Assembly (NCBI GenBank): GCA_002499015.1
Contig: DAJY01000025.1
Span: 1 to 5,955, forward strand
Direction of reading: 5' to 3'
DNA from: Euryarchaeota archaeon UBA242
GTDB lineage: Archaea; Thermoplasmatota; Poseidoniia; Poseidoniales; Poseidoniaceae
DNA: 5,955 nt
This document shows positions 1 through 5,955 of this stretch, piece by piece (positions within the stretch are counted from its first letter, which is position 1; every line of letters starts with the position of its first letter). The translations under genes were made by a program, and so were the position numbers. Under the pieces are notes generated by a model that saw nothing but the letters and a program-made list of their open reading frames with translations, made no database searches and was not told the DNA's origin.

Positions 1-686
1 TTTGACCATCCACCGATGGTAAGAGTTCTCTCGGCTCCCCCGGTAATTGTCGAAGGTGAAGTATATGGATAATCTTGCCAAACAAGAGTTGCATAAATCA
101 TATCATCAATAATCCACAAATCATTTTCAATAGCTAAATTTACTAATTGTTCAATTTCTTGTGGAGTATATACTGCTCCAGTAGGATTGTTTGGAGAGTT
201 GATCAATATCGCCTTTGTCTTATCGCTAATCGCTGCAGTCAAAGCATCAAAGTCTGGATGATAATTATCTCTTCTAACTGGTACATGGACTGGAACTGCA
301 CCGAGTAACTTTAGCATTCCATCATAGGAAGGCCAAGCCGGTGATAGCAATAGAACTTCATCGCCTGCATCAAGAGTCGCCATCATTGAATACAGTATAG
401 CCTGTTTACAGCCTGGGGTGATTAGGACATCGTTGGCATCTGTTTCAATGCCGTGGGTATCGTGTAAATGGGTCGCTACCGCTTGGCAAACTTCTGGAGT
501 TCCTTGAGTCCTAGTGTATGCAGTTTCACCTCGATCAAGTGCTGCCTTTGCTGCTTCAACGATTGGTAATGGGGTATCAAAGTCAGGTTGTCCTACAGTA
601 AAACGAATCACTTCAGGTCCTGGTGGGGTTAGGAACGCTGCAAAACCGGTGCCGACATTGGCAATATTGCGATTTAATTGGGGCAT
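1..686 (-). CDS. Class I/II PLP-dependent aminotransferase, aspartate aminotransferase-like (partial, C-terminus off left edge)
   Basis: This is the N-terminal 228 residues of a fold-type I, PLP-dependent aminotransferase, a cytosolic enzyme moving an amino group between an amino acid and a 2-oxoacid. Visible family motifs, in order, are FTVGQPDFDTP (residues 29-39), the Y-T-R-T-Q-G substrate loop (57-62), TPGCKQAI near the cofactor phosphate site (90-97), SPAWPSY with the ring-stacking Trp118 (115-121), SPNNPTG with the cofactor-binding Asn167 (164-170), and DDMIY with Asp195 and Tyr198 (194-198). The last whole codons read GGWS and the next two bases are AA, so the Schiff-base lysine of the G-x-S-K motif falls on the window edge. 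The ATG at 684-686 is favoured because an in-frame stop lies 16 bases upstream (702-704) and GGTGAT precedes it at good spacing. The motifs resemble the aspartate aminotransferase Ib group, but substrate cannot be assigned from this half. A Cys replaces the usual small residue in GCK. Confidence 0.93.
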   Translation of the reverse strand, partial: MPQLNRNIANVGTGFAAFLTPPGPEVIRFTVGQPDFDTPLPIVEAAKAALDRGETAYTRTQGTPEVCQAVATHLHDTHGIETDANDVLITPGCKQAILYSMMATLDAGDEVLLLSPAWPSYDGMLKLLGAVPVHVPVRRDNYHPDFDALTAAISDKTKAILINSPNNPTGAVYTPQEIEQLVNLAIENDLWIIDDMIYATLVWQDYPYTSPSTITGGAERTLTIGGWS

Positions 687-689
687 AGT

Positions 690-695
690 ATCACC
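690..695 (-). promoter_or_regulatory. Ribosome binding site GGTGAT of the aminotransferase gene
   Basis: On the minus strand GGTGAT lies three bases before the ATG at 684-686. It matches the last six bases of the full Shine-Dalgarno GGAGGTGAT, so its register equals a core GGAGG placed seven bases from the start. This supports the chosen start codon. The same six bases could pair with the upstream ATCACC (712-717 on the plus strand, read as minus), which would hide the site. Confidence 0.55.
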
Positions 696-701
696 GATTA
701 T

Positions 702-716
702 TCACCTATTAGGTGA
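702..716. repeat. 15-base palindrome, candidate operator or leader hairpin
   Basis: TCACCTA-T-TAGGTGA has perfect 7-base arms around a single central base. It ends 15 bases upstream of the aminotransferase start codon. With the ribosome binding site at 690-695 it forms three related units, ATCACC (690), TTCACC (701) and the inverted GGTGAT (712), each starting exactly 11 bases apart, so all lie on one face of the helix. This suits a dimeric DNA-binding regulator. In RNA, the ATCACC arm could pair with either of two downstream GGTGA segments. Function is inferred only. Confidence 0.4.
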
Positions 717-966
717 TTACGATTTGAGCCGATAGGCTGCGAGTTATTGAACTAACCCCAAATTGAATTTCCTTTGTCGTTTTACCCAATACGATAATTT
801 GTAAGTATTTTTCTTATTCCAGTATATTTTATCATAACTGAAGCGTTTCTTGATGGAAATGTAAAATTCATAAAGCAATGGAATACATTGTAAAAGTGTG
901 TTGAATAGAAGCATGGACTGTGAATAGTTTAGCTTATCATAATAATTCGAGGTTTTGACCCTAAGT

Positions 967-982
967 GGAAACCTTTAATAAA
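967..982 (+). promoter_or_regulatory. Candidate archaeal BRE/TATA promoter for the AtuA gene
   Basis: GGAAACC (967-973) followed by TTTAATAAA (974-982) resembles a purine-rich BRE next to a TATA box. The TATA centre is about 26-27 bases before the ATG at 1005, which would place transcription initiation at or within a base or two of the start codon. No Shine-Dalgarno-like sequence lies in the 20 bases before this ATG, consistent with a leaderless transcript, a common archaeal arrangement. Confidence 0.5.
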
Positions 983-1004
983 TAATAGTGTTAAAATTAC
1001 ACCG

Positions 1005-2594
1005 ATGTCTGCAGAGAAAGGAACGCGAATTGGTGGGGCCGGGGGTTTTTGGGGTGACCAAACCATGGCTCCAATCCAATTACTCGAAGAGGGCAATCTA
1101 CAATATTTGACTATGGATTATTTATCTGAAGTGACTATGTCGATAATGCATAAACAATTAAAACGTAACGAAACGGCTGGTTGGGCAACCGATTTGGAAG
1201 ATTGGTTAATCGCTGGCGGAATTACTCTCCTCCACTCCAGTGGGGTAAAATTGGTAACAAATGCAGGTGGGGCAAATCCTCTTTCATGTGCTTCAATGGT
1301 GCTCGCAGCCGCAGCCAAAATCGGATGGAATAATTGTCAAATTGCATTGGTATTAGGGGATGATATTAGTGAGAAATTAGGTACCTTTGCTGCAGATGGT
1401 CATCAATTTAAGCACATGTTTGATGCTGAGCAAGGGTCTCTGTTGGACCACAGTGATGCTGTGATATCTGCTAATGCTTATTTGGGCGCTGGCCCGATTG
1501 GTAGGTCACTGGAAAGAGGGGCTGATATTGTCATTACCGGTCGCGTCGCTGATGCTTCTTTGATAGTAGGCTGTCTTCTCCACTCCAATGGTTGGGCCAA
1601 GCGAGCCGAACAACAAGATTTACCTCTATGTGGCCCGATAGCCGATTGGCATGATGGTGCAAAAACCCAAGCCTTAGACATTATCGCTGGCTGGACCGTG
1701 GCTGGACATTTAATCGAATGTGGAGCGCAGGTTAGTGGTGGCAATAGTAGTGACTGGATGGATTTAAAAAACCTAGAAAATGTTGGCTATCCAATCGCTG
1801 AAATATTCTCTGATGGAACATCTATTATCTCAAAGCCAAAGCATTCTTCAGGGGCTGTTACCTGTAGAACTGTTAGTGAACAACTGCTTTATGAAATCGG
1901 CGACCCTACGGCCTATATCACCCCTGATTGCGTAGTTGATTTGAGCAATACAACATTACAACAAGTTGGCACTAACCAAGTTCTAGTTTCTGCTTCAAAG
2001 GGTTTTGAGCAAACTAAAACTCTCAAAATAAGTGCCTCGCATAAGGATGGTTGGATGGTTGCAGCAGAATTGCTAGTACCTGGTCCTAATGCTCGAAAGA
2101 AGGCTGAGCATGTCGACGAAATACTTCGCTCTAGATTGATGCATTTAGGAAAAATGGATATCCATGTCGAGTATTTAGGTGACCAAGCACTAACGCCTCC
2201 TAGACTCAGAAATATGATGCTCGAACCTAGTGAGGTTGTTATTCGCTGGACGGCTACTTCGGAAAATAAAAATGATTTGTCTGAGTTTTCCCGCTCAATT
2301 GCCCCACTTGTATTAACTGGTCCTGCTGGTGTTTGCGGCTATAGTGCTCGAACAAGGCCGCGTGAGATTTTGCGTTTCTTCCCCACCATACTGGAACGAA
2401 ATTTGATTGAACAACAAGTGCAAATTAAACAGATACAAAGTAGACGTTATCGAATGGAAAGAAAAAGACCGTGGCTAGGAGAATGGGTTTTCGACCCATT
2501 GGAAAATATCGTTGAAACAAATAAAGGGCGAATTAAAACAAGAGTTGCTGGTAGAATTCTCGATAAATTAAGTAAACCTGAGGAGAGTGTATAA
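1005..2594 (+). CDS. AtuA family protein (DUF1446 main domain)
   Basis: This 529-residue soluble protein belongs to the acyclic terpene utilization AtuA family (DUF1446, PF07287). AtuA was named from the Pseudomonas cluster that degrades acyclic terpenes. Its reaction is not established, and relatives often sit near acyl-CoA carboxylase and enoyl-CoA hydratase genes. Recognisable family motifs are GAGGFWGD (11-18), MDYLSEVTMSI (37-47), NAGGANP (86-92), TGRVADASL (178-186), GHLIECGAQVSGG (234-246), EQLLYEIGDPTAYITPD (292-308) and GPAGVCGY (439-446). The ATG at 1005 is supported by the family's usual short lead into the GFWGD motif and by the absence of any earlier ATG in frame. The C-terminal domain of long AtuA proteins (around 600 residues in Pseudomonas) is absent here and is encoded by the next gene, two bases downstream. 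No signal peptide or membrane segment is visible. No carboxylase genes are in view, so the substrate is unknown. Confidence 0.9.
   Translation: MSAEKGTRIGGAGGFWGDQTMAPIQLLEEGNLQYLTMDYLSEVTMSIMHKQLKRNETAGWATDLEDWLIAGGITLLHSSGVKLVTNAGGANPLSCASMVLAAAAKIGWNNCQIALVLGDDISEKLGTFAADGHQFKHMFDAEQGSLLDHSDAVISANAYLGAGPIGRSLERGADIVITGRVADASLIVGCLLHSNGWAKRAEQQDLPLCGPIADWHDGAKTQALDIIAGWTVAGHLIECGAQVSGGNSSDWMDLKNLENVGYPIAEIFSDGTSIISKPKHSSGAVTCRTVSEQLLYEIGDPTAYITPDCVVDLSNTTLQQVGTNQVLVSASKGFEQTKTLKISASHKDGWMVAAELLVPGPNARKKAEHVDEILRSRLMHLGKMDIHVEYLGDQALTPPRLRNMMLEPSEVVIRWTATSENKNDLSEFSRSIAPLVLTGPAGVCGYSARTRPREILRFFPTILERNLIEQQVQIKQIQSRRYRMERKRPWLGEWVFDPLENIVETNKGRIKTRVAGRILDKLSKPEESV
2580..2585 (+). promoter_or_regulatory. 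Internal ribosome binding site GAGGAG for the small AtuA-domain gene
   Basis: GAGGAG lies inside the last codons of the upstream gene, 11 bases before the ATG at 2597. With the two-base gap between stop and start, it indicates a designed translational coupling and argues that the split from the upstream gene is not a sequencing frameshift. Confidence 0.5.
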
Positions 2595-2596
2595 GT

Positions 2597-2965
2597 ATGG
2601 TTAAGCAAACTATTACTCTTGGTCAACTAGTTCATTCCCGTTCCGGTGATAAGGGCAACCACGTCAATATTGCCCTCATTTGCCATAAAAAAGAGTGGTT
2701 ACCACTGCTGCAGAAAACTATTACCCCTGAGATTCTTGCAAATTGGTTTGAAGGTTGGAGTAATGGCCCATTTGAGGTATTTCCTGTTGCGGGTGTTGGG
2801 GCTGTAAATTGCATGATTCATAATGTGCTACAGGGTGGTGGAACTGTGGCAAAAAGGTTGGACGCTCAAGGTAAAGCAATCGGTCAAGTGATATTGGATG
2901 CGGAAATTGTCATCGACTCTAAACTAGCCAAAGAAGTTGGTTTTTTGATCCCAGTTTCGCAATGA
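2597..2965 (+). CDS. Stand-alone AtuA C-terminal (ferredoxin-like fold) domain protein
   Basis: This 122-residue protein matches the C-terminal domain found fused in full-length AtuA proteins and sometimes encoded separately. The diagnostic segments are RSGDKGNHVNI (15-25), corresponding to the family R-S-G-D-K-G-x-x-x-N-I motif; the V-G-A-V-N-C stretch (67-72); and QGGGTVAKRLDAQGKAIG (79-96), matching the family G-G-G-T-x-x-x-R-L-D-x-Q-G-K motif. It starts two bases after the upstream stop, in a different frame, with its own ATG and GAGGAG site, so the two are almost certainly co-transcribed and probably form one enzyme as two subunits. The biochemical role of this domain is unknown. It has no membrane segment or signal peptide. 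It is the last gene of this plus-strand unit and faces purH. Confidence 0.87.
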   Translation: MVKQTITLGQLVHSRSGDKGNHVNIALICHKKEWLPLLQKTITPEILANWFEGWSNGPFEVFPVAGVGAVNCMIHNVLQGGGTVAKRLDAQGKAIGQVILDAEIVIDSKLAKEVGFLIPVSQ

Positions 2966-3035
2966 TGAGTTGGCTCCTAGCCGTGAATTGAAAATTCTCT
3001 AGCAATCGCTTTGGTGATAGCTAAGGTGAGATAAA
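2966..3035. other. Convergent intergenic gap
   Basis: Seventy bases separate the stop codons of the AtuA-domain gene and purH. The only structure seen is a short AT-rich inverted repeat, GAATT-GAA-AATTC, at 2985-2997. The nearest T-run on the plus strand (2941-2946) is inside the coding region. No convincing terminator can be named. Confidence 0.4.
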
Positions 3036-4676
3036 TCAATGTCTGAAAAGGCGATGACCGGTGAATAGCATTGAAATCCCTCTCTCATTTGCTGCATCGA
3101 TTACCTCTTGGTCTCTAATTGAACCACCTGGTTGAACGATAGATGAAGCGCCTGCATCTGCAGCACGGATTAGACCATCTGCGAATGGGAAGAATGCATC
3201 AGAGGCTAGTACGCAACCTTGTGCTCTATCACCGGCTCTTCTCGCTGCAATTCTTACAGCTTGAACTCGACTGGTTTGACCTGGACCAATTCCAACAGTT
3301 GCAGTTCCTTGAACCATAACGATAGAATTAGATTTTACTTGCTCACAAACTCTAACCGCAAATTTCATGCTAGCAATTTCTGCTTCTGTTGGTTCGACTT
3401 CTGTAACAACTTTGGCTTTATCCCAGTCGATTACTGGTGGTTCTTCAGTCTGGGCTAACCAACCACCTTCGATTGGTTTTGGTAGGAGAATTCGTTGTAA
3501 TGGTGCTAAGCGATCGTTTGGAGAATCAATGGTTAATATTCTACGATTATTCTTGGCCATGACTATTTCTTTAGCACCTTCATTATATGCAGGCGCCATC
3601 AATACTTCAAGGAATAATGGTGTAATTGCATTTGCAGTATCACATTCAAGTGGTTCGTTAAAACAAATAATTGAACCAAAGGCAGATTCAGGGTCGCTTG
3701 CTAATGCCATTTCATAGGCTTCTAGTTGAGTTGCACCTAATGCTGCACCGCATGGATTGTTATGTTTGACAATAACACATGCATGAGGTGTTTGTGGCCA
3801 CTCATTGGTAGAAAGGGCCCGACACAAACGGAGAGTTGCATCCGCATCGGTGTAATTATTGTAAGACATTGCTTTACCACCTTCTACTCTAGCGGTAACC
3901 AAAGATTTGTGTTGGCCGATTTCCTTTGGATTCAAGTAGAGTGCTGCTGCTTGATGGGCGTTTTCACCATAACGTAAGTTATGAGATTTTATTGATGCTG
4001 ATAATAACACATCTGGCAAACGTTGGCTTTGGATTTCTATATCATCACTTTCCTCTGGCCGACCTATAAAGCGAGAATGTAACTCATCTGCTATTGCCGT
4101 ATCATAGGTTGCAGTGTGTTGGAATGCTTCTAAGGCCAAGTTTTTCCGCATTTCCATAGAGACTCCTTCAGCCCCATTTGCATCGTTTAATGCTGAGAGG
4201 ATTTCATCGTATGATTGTGGATTGACAGTAATTATTACATTTCGATAATTCTTTGCTGATGCCCTAACCATTGTCGGACCCCCGATATCTATCATCTCCA
4301 ATAAGTCTGGGTCATCAAGTGGTGGTTGCTGTGCTGCTGCTGCTGAAAACGGATAGAGGTTACAAGCGACTATCTGAATTGGAGCATAGCCTAATTCATC
4401 TAGACCAACTCGGTCTGCTTCACTTTCCAATCGCGCTAATAGTGGACCGTGAATTGCTGGATGAAGTGATTTTACACGTCCATCAAAGATTTCTGGATGA
4501 CCAGTTATATCTGAAACTCCAATCACTTCTAGTCCTGCTTGTTTTAATTTTTTAGCAGTTCCACCGGTTGAAACTAATTCAAAACCAAGTCGTGCCAATC
4601 CTGTTGCAAATTCAACAATATTGGTTTTGTCGTATACACTGAGCAATGCTCGTGGACGGGTTGCGTTGTTTTCCAT
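3036..4676 (-). CDS. purH: Bifunctional AICAR transformylase / IMP cyclohydrolase PurH
   Basis: PurH catalyses the last two steps of purine synthesis in the cytosol: formyl transfer from 10-formyl-tetrahydrofolate to AICAR, then ring closure to IMP. In 546 residues it holds both domains. The N-terminal MGS-like cyclohydrolase has VSTGGT (35-40), DGRVKSLHPAIHG (65-77), CNLYPF (105-110) and GGPTMVRASAKN (132-143). The C-terminal transformylase has LRYGENAHQ (234-242), GGKAMSYNN (266-274), the catalytic Lys-His pair in KHNNPCG (304-310), GPGQTSRVQA (464-473), ASDAFFPFADG (491-501) and QPGGSIRDQEVI (515-526), and ends in the typical FTGHRLFRH. No key residue appears lost; the HGG of many homologues is HGP here. 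The ATG at 4676 puts six residues before the conserved region, as is usual. An in-frame TTG at 4733 would add 19 residues unlike the family and is disfavoured. It lies 110 bases downstream of the chaperonin gene on the same strand, probably with its own promoter. Confidence 0.96.
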   Translation of the reverse strand: MENNATRPRALLSVYDKTNIVEFATGLARLGFELVSTGGTAKKLKQAGLEVIGVSDITGHPEIFDGRVKSLHPAIHGPLLARLESEADRVGLDELGYAPIQIVACNLYPFSAAAAQQPPLDDPDLLEMIDIGGPTMVRASAKNYRNVIITVNPQSYDEILSALNDANGAEGVSMEMRKNLALEAFQHTATYDTAIADELHSRFIGRPEESDDIEIQSQRLPDVLLSASIKSHNLRYGENAHQAAALYLNPKEIGQHKSLVTARVEGGKAMSYNNYTDADATLRLCRALSTNEWPQTPHACVIVKHNNPCGAALGATQLEAYEMALASDPESAFGSIICFNEPLECDTANAITPLFLEVLMAPAYNEGAKEIVMAKNNRRILTIDSPNDRLAPLQRILLPKPIEGGWLAQTEEPPVIDWDKAKVVTEVEPTEAEIASMKFAVRVCEQVKSNSIVMVQGTATVGIGPGQTSRVQAVRIAARRAGDRAQGCVLASDAFFPFADGLIRAADAGASSIVQPGGSIRDQEVIDAANERGISMLFTGHRLFRH

Positions 4677-4755
4677 GGTTGGACCCGTATCGTTGGCACT
4701 TGCGAGCCGGTATTGAACATAGTGGCTATCCAAAGTATACGCTATTGCCTTGTTG

Positions 4756-4766
4756 TTATAATTAAT
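4756..4766 (-). promoter_or_regulatory. Possible TATA-like promoter of purH
   Basis: Read on the minus strand, ATTAATTATAA lies in the 110-base gap between the chaperonin gene and purH. By archaeal spacing it would start transcription near 4732, giving a leader of about 55 bases before the ATG at 4676. A second candidate, GTATACTTT (minus, 4740-4732), would start near 4710. Neither has a strong BRE, and no clear Shine-Dalgarno precedes the ATG. Confidence 0.3.
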
Positions 4767-4786
4767 CGCCGTACTGCAGGGTGGTT

Positions 4787-5955
4787 TCAGTCACCGCGAG
4801 CAGATATCACTTGGTCTACTCTAAGTAGGCCACAGGTAGTTTCACAAGCCGCTTCGATAGCATGAGAAATTGTTTCAGCACTTGCTAATGCTTCTGTGAT
4901 TGTTCCTGCTTTACCATCGCGTAAAACTCCCGCTTCGCTATTTCCCGCTCTATGCAATGCTCGTAATTCAAGCAGACAATCTAGGCGATTTACTCCTGCG
5001 TTTTCCCCTAGTGTTGCTGGAATTGATTCCAATGCTCTGGCGAATGCCTCCATTGCTAACCTTTCACGGCCAGGATGGTTTTCTGCTGCTTCTTTTATCG
5101 CAAGGCTTGCAGCCATATGCAAACTTCCTGCACCGGTTAGAACCTCGCCGGTCTCCATAGCTGAAGTTACTGAACAAAGTGCATCATAGAGTCCACGAAT
5201 TACTTCTTCGCTAGCAACACCGTCACCGCCTCCAACATCAATAGTTGCTATGCCGGTTTGTAGTCCGACCAATAAATGAATGCGTTCTCTTCGCCCTTCC
5301 GCGCCCTCAAGAATTTCAATCTTCAGTTCACTAAAATCACCCAATATGTCCTGGGAAATATCATCTAAGTGATCTATCATTTGAGCGCCTGTAGCCAAAG
5401 CAATATCTTCTGCTCCAGCCCTTTCCAAACCACCTAAAACAAAAATTCCCGCATCGGCTAATGTGTGAAGGATTCTTGCTTCAACTCCCTGCGCAGTAAA
5501 TACTAGACTTGCACCACTGCTGATAATTTGCTGTGCTTTGAATTGTAATTTTTCTTCCTCAGCATCCATGAAAGAAACCCATTTCTCTGGGTCTTCAACT
5601 TCAATTTCAACGTCGCGTATTGTTGATTCTATTTCAAAAGGACAAGACAAAACCAATACTTTCCCAGCATCTAATGACTTAGGTAGGCGGTCTAATTCTA
5701 ACTTCTTCTCGATTATTAATCCGGCGATTATCCTGCTATCGCCAATGCTTCCACTACCTCGCTTTGACATTCTAACATCCTCGGTTCTAATGTGTAGATT
5801 TCCATCCCTTTCCCCGGCAACAAGTTGTGCCGCAGTGACCACAAGGTCGGCCATCAAATCTCCACCGGCCTCCGCTGAAGTTCCACTCATTGCAGTCTTT
5901 GCAACCTTTCTAAGTTCGTCAATAGAATCAGGACGTATTGTAATGATTTTAGATT
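4787..5955 (-). CDS. Divergent thermosome (group II chaperonin) subunit, partial, N-terminus off right edge
   Basis: These are the C-terminal 388 residues of a group II chaperonin subunit, a part of the double-ring ATP-driven protein-folding cage of the archaeal cytosol. The frame is open to the right edge, so the ATG at 5888-5890 is internal: the residues before it (LRKVAKTAMSG) are conserved family sequence. The missing part is roughly the first 130-150 residues, including the P-loop-like GDGTT. Visible are the intermediate domain (SGSIGDSRIIAGLIIEK, 66-82), the apical domain with its helical protrusion region (about 115-160), the catalytic-Asp segment YDAL (Asp257, residues 256-259), AIEAFA-like MEAFARALE (301-309), ENAGVN (317-322) and LLRVDQVI (376-383). 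Several usual nucleotide-pocket signatures differ: GGG is GAG (274-276), NAG-x-D is NAGVN, and the Asp of GVD is Leu344. The Gly/Met-rich tail is missing; the protein ends ARGD. It is probably a specialised paralogue; another thermosome gene is expected elsewhere. Confidence 0.92.
   Translation of the reverse strand, partial: SKIITIRPDSIDELRKVAKTAMSGTSAEAGGDLMADLVVTAAQLVAGERDGNLHIRTEDVRMSKRGSGSIGDSRIIAGLIIEKKLELDRLPKSLDAGKVLVLSCPFEIESTIRDVEIEVEDPEKWVSFMDAEEEKLQFKAQQIISSGASLVFTAQGVEARILHTLADAGIFVLGGLERAGAEDIALATGAQMIDHLDDISQDILGDFSELKIEILEGAEGRRERIHLLVGLQTGIATIDVGGGDGVASEEVIRGLYDALCSVTSAMETGEVLTGAGSLHMAASLAIKEAAENHPGRERLAMEAFARALESIPATLGENAGVNRLDCLLELRALHRAGNSEAGVLRDGKAGTITEALASAETISHAIEAACETTCGLLRVDQVISARGD

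Larger units (their letters stand above)
687..1004. other. Divergent intergenic region between aminotransferase and AtuA genes
   Basis: This 318-base AT-rich stretch separates two divergently transcribed genes and should carry both promoters. I see no convincing coding frame or structural RNA in it. The left end holds the ribosome binding site and a 15-base palindrome belonging to the aminotransferase leader. The right end holds a BRE/TATA-like element about 30 bases before the AtuA ATG. For the minus strand, a TAAAATATA sequence (plus coordinates 823-831) is the best TATA-like candidate and would leave a leader of roughly 110 bases, but it is weak evidence in such AT-rich DNA. The 9-mer TTATCATAA occurs at 829-837 and again at 934-942. 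Confidence 0.7.

Noticed and set aside
514..735. Plus-strand open frame of 73 codons
   Set aside because: It is mostly antisense to the well supported aminotransferase gene, shows no recognisable domain, and is explained as a shadow frame.
2575..2600. Frameshift or sequencing error splitting a single AtuA gene
   Set aside because: The downstream gene has its own ATG and ribosome binding site, both proteins end or begin at natural domain limits, and separately encoded C-terminal AtuA domains are known.
2985..2997. GAATT-GAA-AATTC hairpin as a terminator
   Set aside because: The stem is only five AT-rich pairs and is not followed by a T-run on either strand.
3219..3977. Several plus-strand open frames opposite purH (also 4271-4555)
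   Set aside because: They overlap conserved PurH motifs on the other strand, have low-complexity Ser/Asn/Leu-rich translations and no family resemblance.
4677..4733. Longer PurH beginning at TTG 4733 (19 extra residues)
   Set aside because: The extension does not resemble PurH N-termini, TTG is a weaker start, and the ATG at 4676 gives the usual short lead into the cyclohydrolase domain.
4896..5189. Two overlapping plus-strand frames opposite the chaperonin gene
   Set aside because: They are antisense to conserved thermosome sequence, overlap each other in different frames, and have no ribosome binding site or domain.
5888..5890. ATG as the true start of the chaperonin gene
   Set aside because: The frame remains open to the window edge and the 21 upstream residues (ending LRKVAKTA) match conserved thermosome sequence, so this Met is internal.

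Overview
This 5,955-base window most likely comes from a low-GC archaeon. The firmest evidence is the minus-strand gene at the right edge, a group II chaperonin (thermosome) subunit, a family that in prokaryotes is essentially archaeal. Two regulatory signals agree: a BRE/TATA-like element sits about 30 bases before an ATG that has no Shine-Dalgarno (a leaderless arrangement), and there are GGTGAT-type ribosome binding sites elsewhere. A bacterial-type PurH and an AtuA-family pair beside a thermosome gene would fit a mesophilic, heterotrophic marine euryarchaeon such as Marine Group II/Poseidoniales. That lineage guess is inference and was not tested by search.

Layout, left to right. Positions 1-686 (minus) hold the N-terminal 228 residues of a fold-type I PLP aminotransferase, cut by the window edge exactly at the catalytic lysine codon. 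Positions 687-1004 are a divergent intergenic region carrying a palindromic, helically phased motif next to the aminotransferase start and a TATA-like promoter next to the AtuA start. Positions 1005-2594 and 2597-2965 (plus) are a tightly coupled pair: the main AtuA/DUF1446 domain protein and a small stand-alone protein matching the C-terminal domain that is fused in longer AtuA proteins. A 70-base convergent gap follows. Positions 3036-4676 (minus) encode the bifunctional purine enzyme PurH. Positions 4787-5955 (minus) are the C-terminal 388 residues of a divergent thermosome subunit that continues past the right edge.

The genes do not form one pathway. PurH performs the last two steps of IMP synthesis. 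The AtuA pair probably acts in acyl-CoA or isoprenoid catabolism, although its reaction is not established. The aminotransferase is of unknown substrate. The chaperonin is a folding machine subunit. The most unusual items are the chaperonin, which lacks several residues normally conserved around the nucleotide pocket and has no Gly/Met-rich tail, and the phased ATCACC/TTCACC/GGTGAT array at the aminotransferase start. I saw no CRISPR array, mobile element, tRNA or rRNA, and no convincing undescribed multi-gene system.
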